Shown here one piece after another: positions 21,900 through 32,839 of a stretch of DNA of 64,000 nucleotides (position 1 is its first letter; every line of letters begins with the position of its first letter). The notes beneath the pieces were generated by a model, which ran no database searches, had not been told where the DNA came from, and was given only the letters and a program-made list of their open reading frames with translations. A program made the translations under genes and the position numbers. The DNA comes from Isoetes taiwanensis (taxonomy: Eukaryota; Streptophyta; Lycopodiopsida; Isoetales; Isoetaceae): NCBI GenBank assembly GCA_021234155.1, contig JAJEKV010000091.1, forward strand, positions 186,001-250,000, read 5' to 3'.

Positions 21900-23050
21900 G
21901 TGTTGAATATTAATGGGATTTGGCAACTCTAATCTGTACTAAGATCGCCAACCTATAAGATGAGCAGCCGGCATCTCCTAAAATCGATAGGGACCCTCCA
22001 GGGATTTTCAAACTTTGAAAGCTTCCCTTCATGCTGCGACATTCCACTTTAAAACTAATTCCATAGGTGCAAACTTGTCTTGCGGTTTGTGAGCGACCTT
22101 GAAAGCTGCTTGCACTCTTAGCCTTCTTGACAAGTTGTAATTCTCTGCAACAAACCTTTCCTCATCTAATTTTAAGGAACTTCATACACGTGCTTCAAAG
22201 CTTGAGAAAACTCCAACTCAAGCTTGAGTGCCATCCTTAAAGAAGGTATTTCTAACTTTCATTTGGAATAACGACCTCTACTCCATATACTAAAGCTGAA
22301 AGGTGAGGCATTAGTAGCTGCTTTAGAAGTAATTCTATGAGCCCAAAGAGCATCATATAATTTCAAGTGCCAATCCCTTTGGTTTTGGCAAACTGTTTTT
22401 ACGCAAAATACTCTTAAGCACTTTGTTAGTAGACTCGGCTTGGCCATTTCCTTGAGGATAATAGGCTGAGCTTTTCACATGCTTGATCTTGAGGCTTGAA
22501 ACAAGGAAATTAATAACTTCATTAATAAAAAGTAGAGCCTCTATCGGTCAAAATTTTAAAAGGAATGCCAAACCTAGAGCAAATATTCTCATGCAAAAAT
22601 CTAGCAGTAGTATGGGCATTTGCTTTCCTTAAAGTGTCTTTGCCGACCACTTAGTGAGCAGTCTGTAGCCACAACAATGTATTCATCTTTGGTGAGGATG
22701 GGGGATTGATAGGGCCAACATAGTCCAATCCCCAAACTTGAAATGGACCGGGGAGACAATTTCTGTAAGAGGAGCGAGGATGCAAGATTCTTTTGCCAAA
22801 GATCGGCATTGATGACAAGTCTTTATAATATCATAACAATCTTTAAATAAATGAGGCGAAATAACGGACCTCAATATTTTCTTGGCGGTTATTGTGTCTG
22901 CTGCAAAATGACCACCACAAACACCTTTGTGATTTTTCAGCAAGTACCGAGGCAGCTTCATCTTCATCAACACATCTTAAGAGTACACCATCCCTATTTA
23001 CCTTGCACAAGATGTCACCAACCAATGAGTAAGTCAAACATTTTAACTTA
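21900..23050 (-). pseudogene. Gypsy integrase
   Basis: The zinc-binding part reads KNHKGVCGGHFAADTITAKK with CHQCRSLAKES (HHCC). The catalytic core shows WGLDYVGPINPP (first Asp), FGIPFKILTDRGSTF (second Asp) and YPQGNGQAESTNKVLKSIL (Glu), spread over three frames. The C-terminal part carries KVAHKPQDKFAPM. It joins element cDNA to the target. This copy is broken. Confidence 0.85.
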
Positions 23051-23227
23051 AACTTGTAAGCTTGGCTTTTTGAAAATTTAGAAGGTATCTCGATCTTTGA
23101 AGGAACCTCCTAATAGGTTGTTGCCAACCTTGAGCTGGTATAGTTAACAAGTCCTGCTCATTTACAACAAGGTTAGTCATTTCTTCTTCTTGTATCAACT
23201 CCTCATGTTCAAAGTAGGCGTGAGGCA

Positions 23228-23746
23228 AGTATAAACTTCGGGTTGTTCAATACATGAATAACCTTTACCTTTAAATCATAAGGCTGAAGCCTACAAGCCC
23301 ACCTATGAAGCTTAGGTTTTCTAATTTCTTACCATACAAAAAGGCATGGGGTTCTGCTTGCATGTAGATAGTGGCTTGGGATTTTTGTAAAAGATGACCA
23401 TGTCTCGATCAAAAGATGAGAGAAGCGGCACTCCTTTCTATCTTAGCATACTTCTCTTCAGTTTGAGACCATTGTTTGCTTGCAAAAGCAATAGGGTGTC
23501 TATCTGCAAAATGGCAACTCCAATGACCTTTTTAGTGATAGTTATGTAAACTTTAAATGGTAATGAAAGGTCTGGAGTTTTTAAAAGTGTAGAATGGCAA
23601 ATAGCCTCTATGATCTGCAAAAAAGCTTTTTCACACTCATCGGTCAAAAACAAGGGCCTATATTTACTTTCTCTTTTACTAACTTGGCCTACTCTAGTCA
23701 ACTTAGAGATAGGACTAATAAGGTGAGAGAAATTAGGCACATACAC
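23228..23746 (-). pseudogene. Degenerate gypsy RNase H (after RT)
   Basis: The connection segment VPNFSHLISPISKLTR and FLTDECEKAFLQIIEAICHS leads into LPFKVYITITKKVIGVAIL and ASKQWSQTEEKYAKIER. Position and sequence match the gypsy-type RNase H, but the first catalytic Asp (normally TDAS) is replaced by TITK. Loss of this domain fits takeover by the RNase H upstream of the RT. Confidence 0.7.
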
Positions 23747-23849
23747 TCTTAGAAAGAGGTCATTCCCATAAATCCCTTGACTTCTTTAATTGTCACGGGT
23801 GTTTGAAGCTTTTTTAAAGCTATGATCTTCTCTTCACTACTTGAAGGCC

Positions 23850-24618
23850 TTTAGCGAGAAACCTCATGGCCTAAGAGCTGGCCTTTGGATGCCAAAAGAT
23901 GCACTTCTTTGGGTTTAGATTAACTCGGTTTATGCGCACAATGTAAATATCCTTGTTAGCTCTGAAATATGATCACTTGTATCGGTACCCAAGCATAAAT
24001 CATCAAGATAAACTCTGAATTGCTCGGGAGTCATGTTTGCAAAGGCGGTATCCATAGCTCTACGAAATGTGGCGGGGGCATTCATTAAGCCAAAAGGCAT
24101 CCTTTTCATTGCATAAGTTCCCCATGGAGTAATGAAGGATGTCTTTGGCTGATCTTCCTTTTTGATGCTAATCGATTAAAACGAGAGAAACCATCAAAAA
24201 TGAGTACATAGACTTGCCGACCCTTGCATAAAGGATTTCTTCAAAAAGGCAAAGGGTAACAATCTTTACTTGGTAGCTTTATTTAGATCTCTATAATCCA
24301 CACATATTCTTAGAGAACCATTCTTTTTAGAACTGGAACAATACAAGAAACCCAAGAGGGGTTCACAATGTCAACTATCAAACGACTCCTGCATTTTGAA
24401 TAATTCTGCTTGATAAGATCTAAAAGTGAGGAATTAATTCTTCTCAATCTCTGCATGACGGGTTTAGTATCTTCACGAACTTTTATCTCAAACTCACAAA
24501 TGCTCCTATCAACCCCTTTCAATTCTGAATATTCCCATGCAAAAACATCCACCCAATCTTCAAAGTACTTAATCATTTTACCTTTGCAATCTTCATCATA
24601 TAGATCTCCCATTTGCAA
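23850..24618 (-). pseudogene. Gypsy reverse transcriptase
   Basis: The open start reads DWVDVFAWEYSELKGVDRSI and KPVMQRLRRINSSLLDLIKQ, the standard N-terminal fingers of plant gypsy RT, then NPSWVSCIVPVLKR. Shifted frames give MKRMPFGLMNAPATFRRAMD (motif B) and FRVYLDDLCLGTDTSDHI, the YLDD catalytic motif, near 24000. Frameshifts occur at ~24310, ~24200 and ~24150. Confidence 0.85.
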
Positions 24619-25262
24619 AGTCTGGACATACCTCCCTTGTGCACTTCAAGTTCTTGGTGTGATTCTTCTTGTGCGGGTTGATGGTCAAGATAGGATGGGC
24701 GAGAGAGTTCATCTTCATCTAGGACATCTTCCTTGATAGCTCCCTCAGAGAGATGCTCCAAGAGTGTTTTCCTGCACAAAGAATCAGCCTCAAAGTTTTT
24801 AGACCTTGGAATATGATAAATTTCCCAATGATCAAAAAAAGTTAGCAATTCTTGAGCTTGTGTGTTCAGATCCTCCATATCTTGATGTTTTGTTTGGTAT
24901 TCCCCCAAAATCTGTTTGCAAACAAGTTGTGAGTCTCCATAGATAACAATATGGGAAATATTCATGAATCTTGCTTCCTGTAGGCCTGCAATGAGGGCCC
25001 TATACTCTGCTGCATTAGAAGAAATATTAGGATGAATTCTCCCTATCTTAGTCATCAGCTTAAAATCTGCATCCTTCAGAATAGCAGCAGAAGAAGCAAT
25101 CCCTAATTTTTTAGACATACCTCCATCAAACCAAAGGTAGGCCTTGTTTTCGTTTGGATCAGGGAACTCTACATGAGCAAAGTTGATAACTTCTGCATTC
25201 ATATCAACATCCAGACCTAAAAGCGTAGACTCTAACTCTTTTTTCACGCAAAATATCCACAT
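24573..25262 (-). pseudogene. RNase H domain located between protease and RT
   Basis: The frame reads AYLWFDGGMSKKLGIASSAA (first Asp), SNAAEYRALIAGLQEA (Glu), SHIVIYGDSQLVCKQI (second Asp) and IPRSKNFEADSLC (last Asp). This is a complete type I RNase H of the cellular/archaeal-like kind (the NAAEYRALIAGL and GDSQLV signatures). An acidic tail follows, and the RT begins immediately downstream at 24618. In Tat elements an additional RNase H is known, usually after the RT-RNase H module. Its place before the RT is unusual. Confidence 0.8.
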
Positions 25263-26003
25263 CTATGAATCCAATGTTAGCGAAGGGTGGGTCTTGTTTA
25301 CCAGTTTAATGGAAGTTGTTCCATTTGAAATAGTGCAAATGCCTTCAGACCATATAGGCCTAGCATCTACTGTTTTCATCCACCTTCTTCCCAATAATAA
25401 ATCATAGATGTTAGCATGGTTAACATTCTCAAAATCAACAACCACAAATGTAGCTAAGACAATGATTCCCCCTGTATTAACAGACACATTTCTCACCACT
25501 CCCTTTGGTACTACCTTAGCATTGGAAAAGGATTTTAGAACAATAGAAGTGTTGTCTTCTACTTTGAGATTCAATGTTTTCATAACATGATAAGGCATGA
25601 CATTTAGGGAAGAACCTCCATCCAGCAAAACCTTATCTAAATGGGAGGTCCCTATAGTAGCACTACAAATAAAAGCACCTGGATCTTCAGTGTGCTCAGG
25701 TAAGGCTACAGAAATGTTATTGCAAGTTTCTTCAGCAATTTCTTCAACATTTTGGGTATTTTTGATAAGCTTTTCCCTGTATGATGGTGCAATCCTCAAT
25801 AAAGTTAGTAAGTCTACAGTAACCTTGGAGTTTTTCATAAGCAAGTCAAATTCATCAAGCTCAGAATCTTTCTGTTTATACCTTTGGGGGGGAGGAGCTA
25901 TATCCCGAGGATTTGGCTGAAATGTTACCTTAGGAGCTACACTTGGTGGGGACGAGAACTTGCAGATGTACTGAATGGAGCCTATGCGTGTTTGCACAAC
26001 CAT
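25263..26003 (-). pseudogene. Gypsy aspartic protease region
   Basis: A 246-residue open frame contains LDKVLLDGGSSLNVMPYHVM, the D-G-G-S-S-L-N variant of the retropepsin active site used by plant Tat/Athila-type elements. LLGRRWMKTVDA follows, the usual end of the domain. It cleaves the polyprotein. Confidence 0.8.
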
Positions 26004-26883
26004 AACATCTTGTTCTTCTTGTTCTTACGCACAAGCCTCAATAAAACTAATATTGGACACTGTTTGCCTTTTTCTTGCTTTGCAAGGTAATTCTTGACAA
26101 CTGAGAACTTCTCTTCATGACCTATCTCTTTGCAAAAGAACAAGCAGGACATTCTCTACCAAAATGGCCCCTTTTGTGGCATTTAGGACGAGGATCTTGC
26201 AAAGCAATTTTCAGCTCTATGATAGGGTTTACCACGGTTTGTGCATTCGGGTATGGAGAGCTAGAAGAAGGGGCATTATTACTATTTTTTAACTCCATGA
26301 GTTGTTTGGTAACTTCTAAGAGAGCTCGGATACCTTACTTATCTCTCGATTTCATTTTACGAAACCACGAGGGTCTAGCTCTTGACTTTTGGCTTCTTTT
26401 TTTCCTTCCGAAGCTGCATACAGGGGCAGCATTAGCATAGTGTGACTCGTGCTTTCGGTATCATGATGAGGAGGGTAGAATGGATCTCTGATTTCATCAT
26501 CGAGGGAGATAGCTTAGCATTTCTACTAAATCTCTTGCCTTTACAAATGTCTTATGGATTGAATCTAGCTCACCAAACTTTTGAAGTTTTAATAACTTTC
26601 TATAAATCTTAGGCCTGGACATCAGACCTCTGATAAAGGAAGCAACCAGATGCAAAGTTGGGTGGGAAACATGGTTCCTATTACAAACCAGCAAGTAAGA
26701 GTTAAATCTTTCCACATACTGTTTCACACTTTCACCAGATTTAATAGAAAAGGAATTGAGCTCAAAGACAAGATCCTGGGGTGAGGTAGTCTTACCAAAC
26801 CTTGACTGAAACTTTTGTTCCAATTCATCCCACTTAGTACCTATTGACAGTTCGAAATCCAACCGGGGATCTGGCCTCATCAC
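25990..26883 (-). pseudogene. Gypsy gag (capsid and zinc knuckle)
   Basis: An open piece at 26883-26497 reads DELEQKFQSRFGK, FSIKSGESVKQYVERFN and SFIRGLMSRPKIYRKLLKL, typical of the retrotransposon gag capsid domain. Downstream around 26190 a shifted frame gives KCHKRGHFGREC, a CCHC knuckle with its first Cys lost. The protein would form the particle and bind RNA. The region from 26884 to 27232 encodes the start in broken frames. Confidence 0.75.
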
Positions 26884-27211
26884 CTTTCATGCATTTGATA
26901 AACTTCGGCAAAACTGGTACCTTTCTTCTTTCCATGCTCCTCATAATATTCTTCAAAATTCTTCAAGAAATGGTTAGCATTCATGGAAGAATCATAACAA
27001 GGGGATGGAACAGGTATAGTGAGCTCAAATTGGTAAGGGGCTTGTGGAGGAAAAGGCAAAGCAGAAACATTTGTAATATTTCTTTGTGGAAGGCGGTAGC
27101 CACTTTCATGCTTACCCCTACTAGCTCACGGTTGACCTGCTACCTCGGGTTGCTTTCAGCGAGGCTCAGTGAGTCTTTCTTGGTGCCATGGAGTTCAACT
27201 CCCAGGTGAAA

Positions 27212-27232
27212 ATCTCGGTAGAACCTCCAAAA
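27212..27232 (-). other. Candidate primer-binding site
   Basis: Minus-strand TGGAGGTTCTACCGAGAT starts 2 nt after the 5' LTR. It begins with the TGG complementary to a tRNA CCA end. I could not match the rest to a particular tRNA by eye. Confidence 0.4.
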
Positions 27233-29714
27233 TGTTAGCCTAAAACCTGGAATTTTAGCCTAACCTCAAAGGAATCTTAAACAAAGTGTTTAGAACCTCC
27301 AGACCACTTAGGGTGATCAATCCTTGTCATATGAAACCAAAAAATTCATTTTTTTAGTGCTAGTCTTTTCAAAATCACTAGAGTCCCTGAAACTGAAAAA
27401 ACTGTCAGAGCAAAAACTGAACTTGCAGACACACCTTGAGAGATTTTGAAGGTCTGGTTGGTGTTATCAGTGGTCAACAAGCAGAGGAAAATGGTGGAGA
27501 AGACTTGACTTGATTTGAATAAAGGAAGGTCAAGAAAATCGAGGTCAAAGGCAGGTCAAAAAGTTGGCGGTGCCAAAAGCGAGAGAGCCAAATTTTGCGG
27601 ATGGAGTTTGATGGGGAATTTTGGGTTGGGATGCATGCGGGCAACTTCAAAATAACCTCTAGATCACGTGCAAAAGGTTTGAATAGCAAAAGGATGTTTT
27701 AGTTTTTACGTAAGTAAACAAAACCTCAAGAAAAGAACAAACTCAGAATAGTTATGAAAAGAAATCTTTTTATATGTTTTCTCCGAATGTATAGGTGTCT
27801 AGGATTTCTATAAGGATGAGATACAACTACCTGAAGAAGATATAATCTCTGAGTAAATATTTTTGGTCTTGTTTTTGGTTTTTTTTCCTTGCTCTTTTTT
27901 TCTTTTAAAAGGGCAATGCAGAACTACAAAAAAAGGATGTACAATGAAGACAATGATTTTTTCAGGCAAAGATTATGCATTATAGCAATGTGATACAGAA
28001 GGTATGACAATGTCAACAGGGTATTACCAAAGTTTTGAAAATAATAATGCTTGAGAGAAAATTCAAGACTGCTTGAGCCTTTCGAGAGCTTCAAAAATAC
28101 CAATGAAGTAATATGGAGTGATTATTTAAGTTTGCCAGCGAGGTGCTTCGATCTTTGAACAAGTCAAATCTAACGAGGGACTTCAATCTCGAAGCGAAAT
28201 GGAGCTGGAACTGGGCGGAGCAGAGCAAAAGGATATCAAAAATTCAATGCGCCAAAAATCACAGAGGTATGTCTCGAGAGGGCGTGTCGATTTGGTCTGC
28301 GTGATGCTTTGGTTTAAGAAGCTGTTCTTCCCAAAAGCTAGCTTCGGTTGAGTGATTTGAGGCCCAAATTTAGCAATTTCCATCGAATCAAATGCCACAA
28401 AGGATCCCCATGGTTTGAGGAAAAGGTTTAGGAGCTAATTTGGGCGGAAATTGGCGGGATTCAATCAAGTTTAGGTGCAATTGGCGGATTTAGCATGTTC
28501 CCCTATTTCTTAGGGTTCATCGAAAATTCTTAAGGGTGATATATCCCACAGGCCGAAGTGGTTCTGGAGGCTAAGGTATATAAGGAAAAATGCAGACCCA
28601 CTATTAAATTTGCGTGCACCTTGAGGGGACACCAGCCCAGGTGTTCCGGCCCCCACGCCTATTTGCCGTGGAAAAAAAAAGGGGGGGGAGGTGACCTGGA
28701 ACTATGCAGAAATAGATAGGGTAGATAGGCTAGAATAGGTTTTTTTATTTTTTGGCACGCATCCCAAGAATCCAATTTTGAAGGTCTTTCCAAAGGTTTT
28801 TTTTTGAATTTTAAAAGACCAAGTCAGCTCTTTTTTCCAAGCTTCCCATCTAGAGGGTTTTTAGGTCAAACTAAAACATTTGAATTTTTGGTCCCTTTTG
28901 ACCCATGGTCAATGAATATTGGAACATAAGGATGGTGAAAAAGTCATAGGAAAAAGATGGGAAAAGGGTGTAAATAGGCTATACTAGGGTTTAGGAAGAT
29001 GAAATGAGAATGAGAAAGAAGCCTTCTTGCCTTTGAAGGTTTTCAAGATCACTAGGGGACAATTCTCAAATGAAGGTGGGATTCATAAAAGATAAGTAGT
29101 AGAATGATGAGAAAAGGTCTCAAAAGTGGAAACAATGGTGAAGGAAAAGTTTTGAAGGCTCTTGGGATATAGAAAGGGGGATGTAAGATGAATGGAATGA
29201 AGAAGAGATGGGTACCTCTGTAGCACTTGATCTTATCTCAAATTGTTTCTAGGGCTCAATTCATACCTCCTAGTGAAGATAGATTTGCTCAAAGCCTAAG
29301 GTCTTCCAAACTTCTATAAGGGTCTTCCAAACTTCAAGGCTAGAATAAGAGCAAATTTCACTTCTAGGGTAGCATCCTCATGCGTGTGACTTCAAACTTC
29401 TCAAGCAAGCTTCATAAGGTTTTGAGCTTTGGTAAAATGTCTTGTGCCTCCTTGATAAACTTGCTATAGCCTTTGCCTGGTCTTCAAATCAAAGGAAAAT
29501 GTTAAGCTAATAGGAATGTGTCTAGAAAGGTGTTTTACTTCAAGGAAAAGACTAGGCCATAATAGGAGATCCCCAATGTCTTCCAATCTTGGTCAAATGT
29601 CTTCCAAACTCTGATGGGATCACAATAGCCTGGAACTTTTCCTTAAAGGAAATGTAAATGGAACAAAGGTTTTGAAACATAGATGCTGGTCCATGTTGCC
29701 AAAAATGGGCAACA
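27233..29714 (-). repeat. Right LTR (5' LTR of the gypsy element)
   Basis: 2482 bp partner of 18789-21255. It is followed by the CTCTG target duplicate. Internal sequence starts at 27232 (minus strand) with TTTTGGAGGTTCTACCGAG. Confidence 0.92.
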
Positions 29715-29719
29715 CTCTG

Positions 29720-30373
29720 TGCAATAAACCTTCACTGCATGGCCAAGTACTGTCTTCCATGTCTGCCCATTCTCATCTAAGTGTATCTCCCCTCCTTGGA
29801 CCATAGTCACCTAATGTTCCACGAATAGATTATTAACAAAAACACAATAAAATTTAATGTCCAGCAATGCATTCAAACAAACAAATAAGCTCTACCTTAT
29901 CCTTTTTAGGAAGACGAGAAAAAGTAACCTCATAATCTTCGATCAGCTCCTCGTCCTCCTCATCGCTTGCACTATCATCTTCTTCTTCGTCCTCACTAGA
30001 CGATGGCGCATTGATGGATTTTAGACTAGTAGATTTTTCACTGCAGACAATAATGGGACAGCTTAGCAAGTTTGTTTAAAACATGAAGTGGTTCATCAAA
30101 GTACCTTGATCTTCCCTGGTTTTTAGATGAACTTGAGGCTCGCTTTCCATTAGACGTATGCAACGGAGTACCGATCTGCGCAAGCTGCTTGTCAAGCATG
30201 GCCTTAAATTTAAGCAGCTCACTTTGGTCCATTTCTCCAACTAATCTTTCCATGTCCGCGGAACCGTCTTCCTCACTGTCCTCATGACTCCTTCGTGAGG
30301 TTTCCGCCCTCTTCTTTGAACTCTCCTTTGTAGGCACTAAAAAACATAAGCAAATATTGTCAACTAAGAACAA
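29720..30373 (-). pseudogene. 5' exons of the SDGC/HGKG gene (acidic, Ser-rich)
   Basis: Minus strand. After a TGTTTTTTAG acceptor at ~30340 the exon reads PTKESSKKRAETSRRSHEDS, MERLVGEMDQSELLKFK and ASSSSKNQGRSR, then a donor GTACTT. The next exon (after GTCTGCAG, ~30042) reads KSINAPSSSEDEEEDDS and DEEDEELIEDYEVTFSRLPK. The last one (after AACATTAG, ~29815) reads VTMVQGGEIHLDENGQTWKT and ends VYCTE at the gypsy insertion, where the frame continues as IDKDWKK at 18783. The region is highly acidic and probably nuclear. Whether these exons and the DDE-like core form one protein or two adjacent genes is not certain. Confidence 0.5.
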
Positions 30374-31172
30374 AATTCAAAATACAGCAGATATATACCT
30401 CTGAAAGCAGGGCATATAAGCAATATTATCTTAGAATTAAAAATCTCGAATCAAAACCTTGGTAGAAGCTGTGCCCTCCAATCATAAAGAATGTCCTCTA
30501 TCATAAAGCAGCTAGGTAATTCTTTCAAAGTGTGGAAATGGAACTGTTATTAGGTATACAGGAAAAGAGGTCACAAGATAGTATGTACTGAGAGGATCAC
30601 GAAAAAGGGAAGCACAACAACAATCGTCCTCCTTTATTTTAATGCCATTGGATTGTATAGCAAAGGCTGTCTTCCCTGACCAAGTTCTTTACCAGGGCTA
30701 AGAAATCCAAAATTGCCAGCCTCTCTTTTCAAACCTAGCCGGACTTAGACCTTCTCACGTTCTCAAAAGTGCTTAGCCGGACTTAGACCCTCTCACGTTC
30801 TCACCGTTTCAATTTTTAAATAGGTTTAATATAATAATAACAATGGGTGTAAACGAAATCATTTAAAACAAGAATTTTCGTGGCAACAACAAGGAAATGA
30901 CATTTATATAAATATATCCTAATTTTAATTATCGAAAATTTGGATATATGATTACGAAAATAGAATAGAATAGAATAGACATATAGCTGATAGACGTGAG
31001 AATTTATTATCCATAATAATATACCCTAGATGATATAGCTGGCGGGAATTTCGTACGCCTGGCGTGTTATTTGAGGCAATCAATTATTCACGCTAATTTC
31101 TAATTAACCCTATATAAATCCGGTTCACGCTCTCAAGCTCCATTCCTTCCAATTTTTTTTTCTCTGCCCGCC
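30374..31172. promoter_or_regulatory. Divergent promoter region
   Basis: The ~800 bp between the minus-strand SDGC/HGKG gene and the plus-strand acidic-protein gene contains: a 30 bp direct repeat with one mismatch (30736-30765 and 30774-30803, starting TAGCCGGACTTAGACC); an AATAG microsatellite (~30957-30980); the palindrome ACGCCTGGCGT (31055-31065); and a TATA box TATATAAAT (31111-31119) 62 bp before the start codon. Confidence 0.6.
31022..31155 (+). promoter_or_regulatory. Promoter copy 1 with ACGCCTGGCGT palindrome and TATA box
   Basis: It shares GGCGGGAA, CGTACGCCWGGCGTGTTA, GCAATCAATTATTCACGCT, CCTATATAAATCC and TTCACGCTCTCAA with 32160-32275, in the same order and spacing. The palindrome centre lies ~51 bp before the TATA box. 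Confidence 0.7.
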
Positions 31173-31479
31173 ATGAAGCGTTCGGCCTCAGCGCTCGACC
31201 TTCATGAAGAACTCGAGGTCTCTTCAAAGAGACGTCGGGTTGAAGAACCCGCTCAATTCCCCCCCCAATTGATTTTCTTGCCCAATTCTCCTCTGATTCC
31301 TCCTCTGATGAAGAGGAGGAGTTGAGTTCTCAAGAGCACATGACCGCTCTGCTTCAGGGTTGGCTTGACCCTGAAACAGAGAATGAAATCGAGGAGGAGG
31401 AGGAGGAGGAGGAGGAGGGGGGTCGACAATTCGACCAGTTTTTGGAGTGGTTGAGAGATGAACCAGGTTTGCATGTTTG

Positions 31480-31518
<39 letters not shown>

Positions 31519-31578
31519 ACCTTTCTTTCTTTTCTAACACATTTCTTTCTTCTTTGTTGCAGGCGTGGAAAAAGAGTG
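31173..31578 (+). pseudogene. Small acidic protein gene, two exons, one frameshift
   Basis: ATG 31173 (MKRSASALDLHEELEVSSKR) is open to the run of eight C at ~31259. There the frame slips to LAQFSSDSSSDEEEELSSQE, LQGWLDPETENEIEEEE and FDQFLEWLRDEPG. A donor at 31467 and an acceptor TTGTTGCAG ending at 31562 join to GVEKE and a stop at 31578. The product would be ~110 residues, very acidic and Ser/Glu-rich, with a basic N-terminal patch. I do not recognise the family. The intron contains a ~36 nt T run. The single break is in a homopolymer, so it may be a sequencing error and the gene could be intact. Confidence 0.55.
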
Positions 31579-32149
31579 ATGCAGATCCCGGGCGGCCCAT
31601 TTTTTGTTTCCTTTCTTACAGAATTTTTGGACACGCCTCCGGGCATTTTTTTTCTGTAAATTGTGTGAAAAGCCTTCGGGCAGCTGCTTCCAAGCCTTCG
31701 GGCATCTGTACATATAACTGTTTTTAATGAAATCAAACAGTTTTCTTCATAAACTTTGTCTTCAAACAGTTTTCTTCAAACAGTTTTTCTGTACATAAAG
31801 TTTTTTGAATAAAACCAAACTGTATTCTCCAATTATTTTGGCTCCAAGCTGTTTTCTCTAAAATTTTGTCTCTGCAAATTTTGTCTCTCTAAACTTTTGT
31901 CTCGGGAACACTATAAATCAACCACATGAGAATTCTCTGATTCATCACGGTAACCATAGGAAATTTTCCTATATGACCTAAAACAATTCCCCAACCTTAC
32001 AAGTCATTTTTTAGCCTTGATAATTTTGCCTTTAAAAATCATTTTTAATTTAGCCTATATAAAATTTCGAAATTCTATTTTTTCGAATGCAATAAATGGA
32101 ATAAAATGCCGTGAGAATTTATTGCGTAAAATGCAATATTCTCTATATA

Positions 32150-32280
32150 TACCATATACATGTCATGTCTGGCGGGAAGACCGTACGCCAGGCGTGTTAA
32201 TTCAAGCAATCAATTATTCACGCTAATTTATTTCTAATAATGCCTATATAAATCCATTTCACGCTCTCAAAGTTCCTACA
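32150..32280 (+). promoter_or_regulatory. Promoter copy 2 with ACGCCAGGCGT palindrome and TATA box
   Basis: It is a duplicate of the 31.0 kb promoter. The palindrome is at 32185-32195 and TATATAAAT at 32245-32253 (centre-to-TATA ~55 bp), followed by the same TTCACGCTCTCAA leader. Confidence 0.7.
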
Positions 32281-32283
32281 ATT

Positions 32284-32543
32284 TCTTCCTTTCTTCATAC
32301 GATTTGCCGGTTGCGCTTCAGCTGTGTTTGCATCCGCCCTCCTAAAATCTTGGTGAGCAGATTTCTTTTCAGCAATGTTAGATGTTTGGTTTCGGCAATT
32401 CCTAACTTACTAAAAGGCTCCGCCTTTTGTTCTGTAGGATCTGTAGCAGAGGACATCGGAGGCGAATCCAAAAGCCTCGGAATTAAAACCAAAAGCATAG
32501 TCCTCCGTTCTTCGAATCCTTCCAGCCTCAGAACTCAAGGTTA
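32284..32543 (+). other. Possible transcript with short exons after promoter copy 2
   Basis: A first exon ending AAAATCTTG|GTGAGC, an acceptor TTCTGTAG at ~32438 and a ~100 bp exon (GSVAEDIGGESKSLGIKTKS) ending AACTCAAG|GTTAGT look like spliced exons. There is no convincing start codon. It may be a 5' leader of the downstream ParB/HAD gene or a small separate gene. Confidence 0.3.
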
Positions 32544-32839
32544 GTTTTCATTTAGTTTTAAGCTGCATCTCAATGGCAGGTTTAATCCAAGAAGACAAGC
32601 TTTTGCATTTGCTCGAGGCAGAGGAAGCAGATGATGTTTATGAAAACCAGAATAGTTTTTTATAAACTTCATCTGCTTCTTTTTGTTTCGAGTAAATTCT
32701 TGAGTTTCTCTTCCTGAAATAATCATGCTATTGCATGCAAGTTTCTAATATGAATAAGTGTAGTAGAAAGCATTAGAAAAATCTGAAAGATAATATTTGA
32801 AACACGCTAAGCGTGTTTCATGCTAACCTTAGCCTTCAA

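Larger units (their letters stand above)
18789..29714 (-). mobile_element. Ty3/gypsy LTR retrotransposon (Tat-like), nested
   Basis: The element is 10,926 bp in minus orientation. LTRs are 18789-21255 and 27233-29714, starting TGTTAGCC on the plus strand and ending GGGCAACA (TGTT...AACA ends). The 5 bp target duplication CTCTG lies at 18784-18788 and 29715-29719. The domain order on the minus strand is gag, protease, RNase H, RT, second (degenerate) RNase H, integrase. It sits inside an exon of the SDGC/HGKG gene. Joining the sides after removing one CTCTG restores an open frame (VYCTE-IDKDWKKVDES). All ORFs are broken. Confidence 0.93.

Noticed and set aside
24410-26440. Plus-strand open frames across the gypsy internal region
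   Set aside because: They are shadows of the minus-strand protease, RNase H and gag reading frames.
31253-31736. Long lysine/phenylalanine-rich open frames
   Set aside because: They come from the poly-T run and GAG repeats. The spliced plus-strand frame explains the locus.
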